NCBI GenBank assembly: GCA_001949185.1
Contig: BDGG01000008.1
Location: forward strand, 1,361,648 to 1,425,647
Direction: 5' to 3'
Length of the DNA stretch: 64,000 nt
From: Ramazzottius varieornatus
Taxonomy: Eukaryota > Tardigrada > Eutardigrada > Parachela > Ramazzottiidae
Part shown: positions 32,509 through 42,636 of the stretch, one piece after another
How positions within the stretch are numbered: the stretch's first letter is position 1
Layout: each line of letters starts with the position of its first letter
Notes under the pieces: model-generated
The model's database searches: none
Told to the model about the DNA's origin: nothing
The model's input: the letters and a program-made list of their open reading frames with translations, nothing else
Made by a program: the position numbers and the translations under genes

Positions 32509-33302
32509 ATGGATTATATATACGTCTCGGACAAGGAGTTTGACACGGCAGACTATCTAGCAAAACTTACACATCCCGAATGCGGCGGCACAGCTGTCTT
32601 TATAGGTATGTATTTATGCAGCTTCAAAAATATCAGTTAACTACCGTACTCGTACCGTACCTCCTGCTGACGTTGTCTCTAGGCACGTCCCGGTCCACTT
32701 CTAGGCAAAGTGAGAAACCTGTGATAGCGTTGGATTACCAAGCATACATTCCAATGGCTGAGCATCAGCTGAAAAAAATCTGCGCGGATATGCGGCAGAA
32801 GAACTTGCCTCACATGATCGGGAACATCGTGTTGGCTCATCGAGTCGGGTAACAAAGTTCGCCCGTGTGCCAGTGTTCGCGTTGACCGGAACTGAAGACC
32901 ATAATTGTTAGTTTTATAGGTATGTACCTATTGGGCATCCTGGACTTTTCGTCGGTGTGTCAGCTCCTCACCGGAAAGAAGCGATAGAGTCGATGGACTG
33001 GGCGATTTTCCAGATCAAAGCCAAGGTTCCTGTATGGAAACAGGTCATATGACCCACCTGTTGATGTATATGTGAATGGATGCAGTCAGTCTGCGCAAGC
33101 TGCTCGATTGGTGTTGTTGTTTCAGTTTTACTGGTTTTGAAATCAGTAGAGTCTCTTACGTGATTGCGTTCTCTTCTAGGAAGTGTATGAGGACCAAACT
33201 CGCGCTTGGACAGTCAACTGTGAATGTTACTGGCTTTCACCCAGTTCGCAGACACCCAACAACGAAGCAACAACGGGAAGGTTTACGATCTTGTCATCCT
33301 AA
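32509..33302 (+). CDS. MOCS2B: Molybdopterin synthase large subunit (MoaE-like)
   Basis: Exons 32509-32605, 32683-32848, 32920-33043 and 33180-33302 join to 169 aa. The MoaE fold is clear: HPECGGTAVFIGTSR, LDYQAYIPMAEHQLKKIC, HRVGYVPIGHPGLFVGVSAP, SMDWAIFQIKAKVPVWKQEV. Two of these form a heterotetramer with two MOCS2A subunits that inserts the dithiolene sulfurs of molybdopterin. The KAKVPVWKQE block carries the conserved active-site lysines. The last about 35 residues (AWTVNCECYWLSPSSQT) are lineage-specific. Its start codon is only 13 nt past the MOCS2A stop with no room for a separate promoter, so translation by reinitiation or leaky scanning, or alternative splicing, is inferred. Confidence 0.9.
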
Positions 33303-33483
33303 CCATACCCATCACAATCAACGGAACACTAGTGTGCACGATGTACAGAGTCATAGGTTTGATGAACCGGCTGAAGAAAGCCGGTGAGATTAATTTTCTA
33401 GCTTTTCATGAGTATTTATGTATGTACAATGGAAGACACGGGGGTACAGTATATAAAAGTTGAGGATGGGAAATAAGTTAGCA

Positions 33484-34536
33484 CTATCTGTAAAGCCAAT
33501 AGTTCATTTTACAATATGGTCGTGCTGGGTTCTTCGACAGACCATTTAACCAGCCATACTTCGATAAGAAATAGAGAAACCCACTTCCGAGTAGAAGAAA
33601 GAGACCCAGCAAAGCTGCCCTTCTGCTGTGCTTATTACGGTACCATTGGGCTCGCGTCCATACAGAGGGCTTTGGTTCCGGGTCGGCAACGGAGATCGCA
33701 GAAGGGTGTTGCATACTTTGATGCACAGACTGTAAGACGCTCTCCTGGAACTCTTTGGCTTGTTGTACGGGATCGGGCTGGGACCCACGAAACGACTGGG
33801 ACTGGTTGGCGTTCCATGGACAGGAGGGATCATTCGAATGGAGACTTCGAGAAAGGTGGTGTTGACTGGGCTCTTTGAGTATTGTGTCACCAGCTTCCCT
33901 TGTTGGTAGCTCGCTTCTTGGCGGACCCGGAAGTGAGGTTTGGGAAGGTCCGGGCACCCTAGTTGAACTGAAAAATCCGCTGTTCGCCGCACCATCTTCT
34001 CTACGGTGGGGTTGGGGCTCTAAAGGTGTGCTCGAAAAGGGACAACCGGCATCAGGAAGACCGTTGGTTGACGACTGTCTTTTGACTCGTTCTTCTCGAG
34101 GTTTGGAAGGTAACTTTATTTCAACGCCAGGGGATGGATTACTTCGTCGTCCGGATCGGTTTCGTGACCAATGTCTGGATCGATGTTTGGACGAATCTCG
34201 TGAATAATCAGAAGGATAAGCGCGTTCCGGTGAAGTGCTATCGCCATGTTCTTTCGGTGCGTTGGCTGGTTTCCGGAAGCGACGTTGTCGGAGTTGCGCG
34301 GCCTGTTGGTCGGTGTATAAGCAGAACAGTTGGTCAACCCTACGTTTCTTGCGTCTTACAGCAGTGGTCAATCTGTCAATTTCCTCTTGTAAAGATTTCT
34401 TGCGCCCCCTTTCCTTTTCTACTGTTGCGACGAGCTCGTCGAGTTGGCGTAGCTTCTGTTGTTCCTTGCGGACAAGATTAGAATAAGTGCTGTGGCTTAT
34501 GCGGGAAGTCCGGTGACAATCATATTCTCTGTACAT
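33484..34536 (-). CDS. Coiled-coil, tail-anchored membrane protein of unknown function
   Basis: A single exon of 350 aa. Residues about 20-95 form a charged coiled coil (QKLRQLDELVATVEKERGR, KKSLQEEIDRLTTAVRRKKR). The middle 180 residues are Ser/Pro/Arg-rich and disordered with SR-type pairs (RSRHWSRNRSGRRS). Near the C-terminus one hydrophobic helix (RAALLGLFLLLGSGFLYFLS) is followed by 22 residues, the layout of a tail-anchored protein of the ER or outer mitochondrial membrane facing the cytosol. I do not recognise a family. It has no introns, unlike almost all its neighbours. Its ATG is 5 bp from the ATG of the divergent gene at 34542. Confidence 0.6.
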   Translation of the reverse strand: MYREYDCHRTSRISHSTYSNLVRKEQQKLRQLDELVATVEKERGRKKSLQEEIDRLTTAVRRKKRRVDQLFCLYTDQQAAQLRQRRFRKPANAPKEHGDSTSPERAYPSDYSRDSSKHRSRHWSRNRSGRRSNPSPGVEIKLPSKPREERVKRQSSTNGLPDAGCPFSSTPLEPQPHRREDGAANSGFFSSTRVPGPSQTSLPGPPRSELPTREAGDTILKEPSQHHLSRSLHSNDPSCPWNANQSQSFRGSQPDPVQQAKEFQESVLQSVHQSMQHPSAISVADPEPKPSVWTRAQWYRNKHSRRAALLGLFLLLGSGFLYFLSKYGWLNGLSKNPARPYCKMNYWLYR

Positions 34537-34541
34537 TCCAC

Positions 34542-34924
34542 ATGCCCTTGTCGGACCAAGAGGTCATTCACGTGAGTACGATGGTATTCAAATTCAAATT
34601 CACATAAAACCTTACAATTGGGTCTTGTTCCTGATAGTCCGTGAAGATACAAATAGCCAGGCACTTAGCAACTTAGACACCCCCTGGTTCAGACTCTTCT
34701 CGCCAGGAACTCCTGCGAGAAAGCCATCGTGGTTCTTAGAACAACGACCCGGTAAGGAAAACGTGCTGTGCCGAAAAAAGCTCGATACCAGCGACCTGGC
34801 ATCTGTGGTTCGTCCTTCGCGCTACGAGACGTACCATTCTCCTCGGCAGTACTTCCGGTCCGACAGTTACGCAAAGTGGGCGGAATCTGCTGTACGAGCA
34901 CAGTTCCACAGGCGAAATTCTTAA
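34542..34924 (+). CDS. Small basic protein of unknown function
   Basis: Exons 34542-34575 and 34638-34924 join in phase to 106 aa (MPLSDQEVIHVIREDTNSQA ... PWFRLFSPGTPARKPSWF ... VRAQFHRRNS). It is basic, rich in Arg, Ser and Tyr (RYETYHSPRQYFRSDSY), and has no signal or membrane segment. The donor used is GTGA/GTACGA; the more consensus-like CAC/GTGAGT four bases earlier would not restore the frame. I do not recognise a family. It diverges head-to-head from the tail-anchored coiled-coil gene and runs toward TRIP4. Confidence 0.45.
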
Positions 34925-35287
34925 GTTAGCGACTTCAACAAAATGGTGAAGCTTCGCATAGGATAATTCCAATAGTCGATCCTGACCACAGAGCTACCTG
35001 CAAATCCTATCAACTTTTGTCGTGCTCACAGAAAATGCTGGAACCGCGGTTCCATGTGGTCACTGGTCAACCAGTGAAAATCAAGGTTACATAGCAGTCG
35101 TAATGTATGGCGTGTGAGAACAGCAATGTCATGTCATGGCTTAGGTCATGTCATATGCTCATGACACAAAGTACCGTATCCTTCTCGTTTGAAGTCGTAA
35201 TTAACACCCTCTACGTTAAAGTGCGTTCCCGCGTGCTTTGTAGCATTGAAGTATCCTTCCACTACAGTTGCAGTAAATTGGTGGAGT

Positions 35288-37158
35288 ATGATGGCGGAAG
35301 ATCATCCACAATTTGGCGACGTGGTAGCTGTTCCGTATCGCAAACCCGGCTTCAAAGACGACATTGCGCAGGACACTTCCGGCGCAAGACGTAAGGGGAA
35401 GAAACAAGGTAAGAATGCTCCAGCCGTCTCGACGAAACCTGCAAAACCATCCGGACCTACGAGCGCTAACAGCAATCCTTTCTCGACAATCATCGTCCCG
35501 CAAAAATCGTCGTCGGGAGTAGACACGCAGAAGGTGCCTGCCCAGGAAGGGGATAGCGCTGACGGTGTTAAATCTAAGGACAAGCACAAGACCAAGTTTA
35601 CTCCGCTGTTCACCACTCACGGAAACGAAATCCAGATAAAGCTACAAGGACGCCATCCATGCCAGTGTATGTGTACTCGCCATGATCTGGTGAATAACTG
35701 CGTGAGTTGTGGACGCATTGTCTGCGAACAAGAAGGTGAGCTGCTAGATTCAAGATCTGGAGTATTAAGGGTTAATCGGCCACCTGTCTGCTCAATGCAG
35801 TACGTCTATGGAAGTTGGGGTGACCGATCTACTGTTCCTGCCTCGTATTTCGAGTCGTGTGTCATTCTTCTCTTACAGGTTCCGGACCGTGTTTTACTTG
35901 TGGAGAGCTTGTGTGCACCCAAGAAGAGGCAGCTGCACTTCGTAGAGGTGGTCTGGAGGCGGAAAAGCTCAGACGGCAGATATTTGGAGAAGAGGCCCTC
36001 GCGAGCGATTTCAGCCAGATGCTCAAGCCAGGCACTTCCGGTGGGAACTCCAACCTCGAAGCAGCGGAAGCTCACAAGCACAGACTGTTGGAGTTCGACC
36101 GTACCGCTGCCCAGCGGACAAAGGTTCTGGACGATCAAGCTGACTATTATAACGAGAATGTCTTTATGACACCGGAACAACGCAGAGCCGTGCGAGAGAA
36201 AGAGAAAGAACTACGTGGAGCGAGGTTCCAGTCCAAACTGGAAAAGAGCCGGAAGTTCAACTTGGACATAGCTGGAAGAGAGTTCAAGTCGCAAAGCGAA
36301 GAAATCGTAGATATGTACAGCGAAGGTTGGTCTCATTCTTTCGACGATGCTTCACCGAGTGTCTCATTAACTGCGTTATCTTCACAGAGAATGATCCGAC
36401 GAACTGGATTCCGTCCACCACTTCGAGCGATCCTTCCAAGATCCTCCAAGGTAGTAACGCCTTTAAAACCATCGCGGGCTCTACGCTTTCCCTGAATGAA
36501 GAGCTGGCCGCCATCCCGAAGCTGCCGAAAGACTTCGGCTTGAAATCGCGGATGTCACTTCGGATTCAGGATCGCGAGCTACAAGAGATGAGCGATACTG
36601 GCACTGCATTGAGTATCATGCAACCTTGGGCCAGCTTTGTCGTCATGGGGTTCAAGCCACATGAAGGACGGAACTTTTACACGTCGCATCGCGGCAAGCT
36701 GTGGATCGCTTCGGGCATGAAAACTCTTCCGGCCGCTGATGTGATTATGGTAACGAACAACCACACCCCAAAACACTGTTTCTCTGATTCCAACAAAACT
36801 TGACGGAATATTTTGCTTTGTTTTGCAGGAAGAGAACGCGGTGAAGGCCTTGCTGGGCGACGACTTCCTGGTCTTTCCGGAGCAGTATGTGACGGGCTTC
36901 TTGCTGGGCTGTGCTGACTTGGTGGATTGTATAACGCAGGAAGAGTACCAGCAAAGGTTTCCTGGTGGCTTGTTGAAGTACCCATACATCATGCTGTTTG
37001 AGAACCCACAGGAACTTGAGCGGAAGTTCCCAGTGGAGGGAAAGCCGAAGCTGTTCAGGCTGGAGCATAGACTGCATGAACTGGCCAAGCGGCAAACCAT
37101 GGAGAGACCTACGAGAGTATGGCGTCCGGAAACGACGTACTCTAGATTTGACGAATAA
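35288..37158 (+). CDS. TRIP4: TRIP4 / ASC-1, zinc-ribbon plus ASCH protein
   Basis: Exons 35288-35735, 35879-36325, 36388-36749 and 36829-37158 join to 528 aa. The C2HC5 zinc region runs GRHPCQCMCTRHDLVNNCVS, CGRIVCEQEG and, across the first intron, GSGPCFTCGELVCTQEE. The C-terminal ASCH domain begins IMQPWASFVVMGFKPHEGRN and includes HRGKLWIASG. TRIP4 is the scaffold of the ASC-1 complex (with ASCC1-3), which splits collided ribosomes and aids transcription and alkylation repair. Vertebrate TRIP4 has about 60 further N-terminal residues that form a helical domain. Here the first 100 residues are Ser/Lys-rich, and I could not find an upstream exon for the missing domain. Otherwise the assignment is secure. 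Confidence 0.92.
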
Positions 37159-37253
37159 CAAAGTCTGTGAAATTCCGCTTTTTATTTAGTTTTGTATTTG
37201 CTAACTTTGAACGCGACATACTTGCTTTGATGGTGCCTTCCTACTACAGTGTT

Positions 37254-37343
37254 GAAAATGCACCCCTTCCAGGGGTCACGTGGTCATATAACACCAATCA
37301 ATGTTAATTGACGTCACATGACCACCAGGAGGGATGCATTTTC
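37254..37343. repeat. 90-bp inverted repeat
   Basis: GAAAATGCACCCCTTCC pairs with GGAGGGATGCATTTTC, and inside it GTGGTCAT pairs with ATGACCAC. It lies just past the TRIP4 3' end; single copy in the window. Confidence 0.55.
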
Positions 37344-37718
37344 GAGAATGTATACTGTATGTACCTCGTACCTTCGTTAGCGGAGACTGATATCGCTGAC
37401 GATTTCGTTCAGTCTTTTCCGCCTTTTCCTGTTCAACCTGTGGAATGTCTGATGGACGCAGTATTGAGGCTACTTTGAGATTCCTGGCAGCGTTGGTCTT
37501 GAGACGTAATCACTGTTGGCATTCCTAGATGGAAATTTCATTGTCCTTGAGGCACGAGGAGTTAGTCGTTTTCCGACGGTGCCGACGGCGCCAAGCATTC
37601 ATCCATAAAAGTGAGCAACAGCTCGGTAAATTGTGTTCTTCAGCGTGCGGTACAGAAGTTTGCGACTCGAGCTCAACCAGGGTAATAAGCGGACGACTAG
37701 CCGACCGCATCATCACCC

Positions 37719-38140
37719 ATGTACGGGACGTGGAGAAAAACGGGATGTTCCGTGTTTTTGTCTGTGCTGATTAGCACAGTTCTGTTTAGTTCCCTCAGCC
37801 ATGGGGCAAATCTGGATCCGAGCGACAACGAGATAGCTCTCGGCTCTGGAGTCGGAATATCCGTTAAGGCACTTTCGTCTGGTACGGGAGTATCATCGGG
37901 ATTTTGGGACAACACGAAACCTGGAAGTTTTGAACGGTAAGACTATCCCTACGTTAACGGCCAATTTTTATTTCCATACTTATTGAATTACCAAATTTAC
38001 TTTCACTGTACTTCCTGGTTGACAGGCTCTTCATCCCATCGAACGAGGAATACGACATATTGTCAACTCCACAGAAAAAGAAAGCATGGTTTCGGATGTA
38101 CAAGAAGGCTGTCAACGCCAGACAGTTCCGCCTCTATTAA
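37719..38140 (+). CDS. Small secreted protein of unknown function
   Basis: Exons 37719-37936 and 38026-38140 join to 110 aa. An in-frame stop just upstream fixes the ATG at 37719. It has a signal peptide (CSVFLSVLISTVLFSSLSHG) and then a Ser/Gly-rich segment, followed by a basic tail TPQKKKAWFRMYKKAVNARQ ending FRLY. There are no cysteines, so it is not a disulfide-rich effector. The tail has two basic clusters (KKK, KK) that prohormone convertases could cut, which would be compatible with a peptide precursor, but there is no amidation glycine. I do not recognise a family. Confidence 0.55.
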
Positions 38141-38248
38141 CTTAAAACCAAACATCTCACCGACCATTCTTCGTCAACTATACTGTGCTGCTCGAAAACC
38201 AACCGGAAGTACTCTAGCCATTTCAACAACACCGAAAACTTCTCTTTA

Positions 38249-39817
38249 CTACACTTTTCGTAACTTAACAAGATTACGTAACTCGCCAACAAGAACTTCA
38301 TCAGTATGAAGAGCTTTCTCTTTTCTATGAACATCATCCATCAACTGGTTCGAGACTGAACGTAACGTAACAATCTGCTTTTCCACCTTGTCCAGTTCCT
38401 TGCCAGCCTTACTTCTGGAATCAAGGTACTCTTGAAGATCATAATGTAGCGCATTATGGACGAGATCGTTGTTCTTGTGCAGGTCAGTCTTGAGCATGTT
38501 CTTGATTTGCTCATGTTGTGATTCCCTTTCCGGCATGATCAACGAGTTGTACAGGTTCGTCAGCTGGTCCTTCACTTCGTTGAGTCTCTGCAGTCTCTCG
38601 TGTATCTGGAAGGCAAACATGGTAAGCCGCATTCACTTCCGAAAGGGACCGAACTAAGCTTACCTTGTTGTTCTCATCCACCAGCTTTTCCTTTGCATTC
38701 TTAACGCACGTTACTCTTCGCTGTAAAGCTTCATAAGTATCCTTGTACAATCTTTCGATGGCCTCGTCCGAGGCCTTAATGGCGTCTTGTCCTTCGCGGC
38801 GCAGCGCATGGGAGTTACTGATTTCGTTCAAACCGCTGCGTACTGCGTCTTGGGTAAACGCCAACCACTGGGCGAAGTTCATCAGTCTGTAAACACGAAG
38901 ATCAAACATAAGCCCATCCAGAAAACGGAAACTGGTGACGAATGTTACGCACACCGGCTTCATTTGAGTGAGAAGATCTTTCTTCAAGTGCGCTCCGTCT
39001 CTCTTTACCAGTTCCTGACACACCTTGGTGGCTTCTTTCGTTTCCCATGCTAGTGTCTTCAGATGCTTCAAGCGGTACGTAATCGCATTGTTCCGTCTGG
39101 AAGAAAAAGAAGCAGTAAGACCGCCGTTATACAGTAGGAAATGAAGAATCAACAGAGCTCAGTGAGCGGTACTTCCGGGGATACGTACCGATGCTGTTCT
39201 TTAAGCTTAGCGATGATATCGTCAAAGACCCGCGTGGTTCGCTCATTGAATTTCATCTCCTCCCGAAGATAGTAACTGATATCGTCTTCAGTACACTCCT
39301 GCATAGGCCGGTCGGCTCGGAGATCCAAACACCTTCTTGCCATTTCCCAGATCGGCTTCAGATTGCTCTTTACACAGTCCCGCATGCGATCCAGCAGCAG
39401 GCAGACCTTCTCGTCCTCCACCTTGATATCATGAAGACTTCCTTCCAGTTCATCTTCCCAGTATCCGATTTCATCAATCCTATGTTCTAGAAAACATAAT
39501 TCGACTGCCAGCGTCATACAGATGATAACAAGAAAGCGTTACAAATGAAAAAGACATCCTGTACCTAGGTTTTGCTTGACTCCACGCTCTGCAAGTTCGT
39601 TTGCTTCCGTCCGTTCCTTGAAGGTCCTCCAACCATCGTCGATAAGTCTATCACTTCTGTTCCGTTGCAAATTCCCACTTTTCAACAGCGCATTGTTACG
39701 GTGCCGCCATTTATCTAACGTGGTTGTATCCGCTGTATCCCTATTCGCATCTGCATGGATCTGTTTCAGCGGAGTGAACTTCGGTACGTTCGGAAACAGC
39801 CTCCGATCAAAGTCCAT
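38249..39817 (-). CDS. Divergent tektin
   Basis: Exons 39565-39817, 39189-39486, 38953-39096, 38664-38886 and 38249-38605 join to 424 aa, the usual tektin length, and are helical throughout. Tektin landmarks include the early DKWRHRNNALLKSG and SDRLIDDGWRTFKERT blocks, HRIDEIGYWEDELEGSL, LKPIWEMARRCLDLRADRPM and, near the end, a helix ending KALHTDEVLVGELRNL. Tektins are filament proteins inside the doublet microtubules of cilia and flagella. The diagnostic nonapeptide RPNVELCRD is absent: the corresponding place reads YLDSRSKAGKELDKV. The paralog class cannot be given from sequence alone. The short 66-bp intron (38887-38952) was placed by phase, and the same frame also reads through it. Confidence 0.75.
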
Positions 39818-39906
39818 TTTACTCCTTGTCCAAAACTTTCAAAATCAATTACTCCCGTTCATAGCAACCAGTTGCGCTTGAAACTCAAGAAACAACACAT
39901 CTATGA

Positions 39907-41834
39907 CTATGAGCCTTCATAAGCAACATTGTGCTCCGCAGCCATGTAAAACGGCCCATCTTGAACGTACTCTCTCAACCGGATGACGGTCACACTATCA
40001 AAGACTTCAGAGATAGTAGGAGAACCAGCTATGGCCGTTATGATCTGAAACTTTAGCTCTTTGATATCTTTATCCACTTCCGCCTGACGATTCAAGAGGT
40101 ACTCCATGAAGCCCGGTTCATCCCGGAAATGCTCGTGTCCCCACTTCTGGTCGGCCATTGATTTCAGTATTCCCAACACAGGAATCTTGATATCCTTGAA
40201 AGGATTTTGAGCTTTCCGAAAAAGAATTGCGAACAGGCCAGATCCAGCTAGACCAAACCACTGCTTGTTGATTTCTTGCAAGTCCAAGTCAGTCTGAGCA
40301 CTGGTAACAGGTCCGCGTTTGATCAGGAGTGACATATCTCGTAAACAAGCGTCGTCTATTGGAGTACGCTGCGTTCCTGTCAGCGAACTTCCCATGAAAG
40401 CAAGCACATCGCTCATGTACTTCTTCCCTGTAGGAAGAGTAAGGTTGTTCAAATACTGCTTGCCAGCACTGCTGTTACTGGCGAGCTGAGCGAGGTACTC
40501 GAGACAGGCAGCAGCGGTGTGGCTCTTTTGTTCGAGGATGATGCTGTGAGCGAGCAGTGTGAGCTTTTCGCATTTCAGGACGCAGTACTCGGGAAACTTG
40601 ATGGCGAGAGTGATGTACATTCGAAGAAGATAGGGTCCGAAGTACTCGAGGTCATCGGAATCTTGTTTGGTTGAGAGAACTTCTTGTGCGATTTTCATGC
40701 CACCTGGAAGGCAAACCGGAAGTGAAATATAGTCATTATATACAGTGTGACATGAGTCATGACATAACATAGCGTAACATGATCTGAGCCCGATCGTTCT
40801 CCCAAGTGGTGCACACTTTCAGCCAATAACTATGGGAACATGCGGCACTCGAAGCAACGATTTGGTTCACTTCATTCGACCTATATTTTTCACGAAATTT
40901 TCCTGAACTACGTGCCTGACTCCTCCAGAACCTGCAGGCCCAAAGAATGGTGGACCAGCTTCGCCATAATCTCGCAGTTATTAGCCAGGACAAGAAGGTC
41001 GAAAGCTCTGAACGAACTGTATAGATGTTCCATGAGCCCCAACTGGATCACATCGCTCACCGTACTCAGGTTCTGCGACAGAAGATCGTCGAGCAAGTCG
41101 AACACTCGAAACTTCACCACATCCCTCAGTCCACCAGTCGTCCGCTGATCAATAATCCCCAACAACTTCCGCGCGAACTCGAACGTTGAATGGAGGATAT
41201 TCGTGATGTTGAAGTGCTGCACAATCACCACAATCGAATCCGACGCAGCCTTGGCCACGGCTGAATCGTCCTCTACCAAGCCATCTAACAGCGAAACAAC
41301 TAAGGGAATATACACCGAAACGATGTCGGGAGTAATGGGTAGATTCTTCCGTAGGGCACCCACTTTGTAGTAACCGTAAGCGCGGATGCGTGACAGTGAC
41401 TGACATTTCGTGCAGGATAACGCCAGCGAGAGATGCCAGTCCAAATCCACTTCGCTATCTCTCTTCCCGTCAGCCGTGGTCAAACTATCGACAAGACGGT
41501 TCAGAACTTCGGCGATCTCGTTCTCGACATCCTTGACGTCCAAGGCGAAGGCGGGGTGGAATTTGACATTGGTGAGGACGGTGCTCACGAAGTGCTCGAT
41601 GCGCGGCTTCCATGCTTCAGCGGATAAGGGGACAGCGCCGTACTTTGTCAGCTCGTAGGTGAGGTCGTTCAGGCTCTTCCGTAGGTTGTTCACGTCGGTG
41701 GAGGTTTTAGCTGTGCGGAGCGTTTGCGACAGCTTGTCGAAGAGGTTAGAGATCTGGATGTCAGACGTTCCGAGCTGGGTTGATTCGGGAGAAGTGCTAC
41801 TGGTGTCGGTTGTTCCATCTACTTCCATAGCCAT
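39907..41834 (-). CDS. PSMD5: 26S proteasome assembly chaperone PSMD5 (S5b)
   Basis: Exons 40916-41834 and 39907-40703 join to 571 aa, near human length (504 aa) with extra N-terminal residues. It is an all-helical HEAT/ARM-like repeat protein. Recognised blocks are NNLRKSLNDLTYELTKYGAV at the N-terminal end, LDLQEINKQWFGLAGSG, ADQKWGHEHFRDEPGFMEYL (parallel to NQPWAQKLMFNSPGFVEYV in human) and the C-terminal LREYVQDGPFYMAAEHNVAY EGS. PSMD5 chaperones the base of the 19S regulatory particle by binding Rpt1 and Rpt2. The single intron has a GC donor (GTCAG/GCACGT) that is needed to keep phase, and it contains a fold-back element. Confidence 0.9.
40785..40880. repeat. Fold-back element, AAGTGGCGCACG family
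   Basis: In the PSMD5 intron: CCCAAGTGGTGCACACTTTC and GGGAACATGCGGCACTCG, with GATCGTT before and GATTTGGTTCACTTC after. The distal arm is decayed. Confidence 0.65.
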
Positions 41835-42636
41835 CCTGCAGCAGGAACCCTGATACTCCTACAAAGGGATGCGTTGTACGGATGTTAACTTCGCGGAAGA
41901 AGACTGAGAAGAAAAATTAAAGCAAAAAATGGATAGAAAGGAAATCGAAAAGATTACGAATGAATTGGAATGACTTCGCATTATGGGTAAAGCTGTGTTA
42001 TGTCGTTGTTGACATCAACCATAACATACCAATTAACAAACCATTCTTCACCAGAAGTCGGATTTCACCGTTTCAGGAATCAGGATCCAGAATTCCTGGA
42101 TTTATGTTAATTGAAATTTTAAATGTTGATTGTTTCCTTGGACGGGTTCGGCACGACTGCGAGAGAATTATCGATAGACGCGTCTTTTCGTAAAACTCCC
42201 CTCCAAATTTGCTTTTCCTTATCTTTTCATCTGAGTCTTCCAACTTACGGTAATATCCAATAGTACAGTACTTATTCTAGAACCTTTGACCACCTCATAC
42301 TTTGAGAGTCTATGCTTATCAGCTTCTTACTTCGCCTACATCTAAACACGATTTGGTCATAACATTCAAAAATAATTTATGGCGCAAGTTCTTGAGTAAT
42401 TGTGTTTTTCCCGGAAATAAGCATTCCATGCCAAACAAAGCAAGAAACAAGATAAAATACAAATTTAACTCGTAACAAAACCACAGCTCAAGCAACATAT
42501 GCAATAATATGAAAATCGACTATAATTCTTCGAAAGTGGATTTAAGAAAGGTAGACACACACAGTCGCACGTAACAATTTTATCCAAGCTCTCATCGGCA
42601 TCGTCGCCATCAGTACCACGCACGTTCACTTTCGCT
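41835..42636. other. Intergenic spacer, no gene seen
   Basis: This holds the PSMD5 5' flank and the 3' part of the exonuclease-RIC8 gene. An open frame at 42465-42683 (minus) may be an alternative last exon of that gene (VNVRGTDGDDADESLDKI), but it is in a different frame from the RIC8-like match. Confidence 0.35.

Noticed and set aside
36579-37161. Long minus-strand ORFs opposite TRIP4
   Set aside because: They mirror the ASCH-domain exons and have no features of their own.
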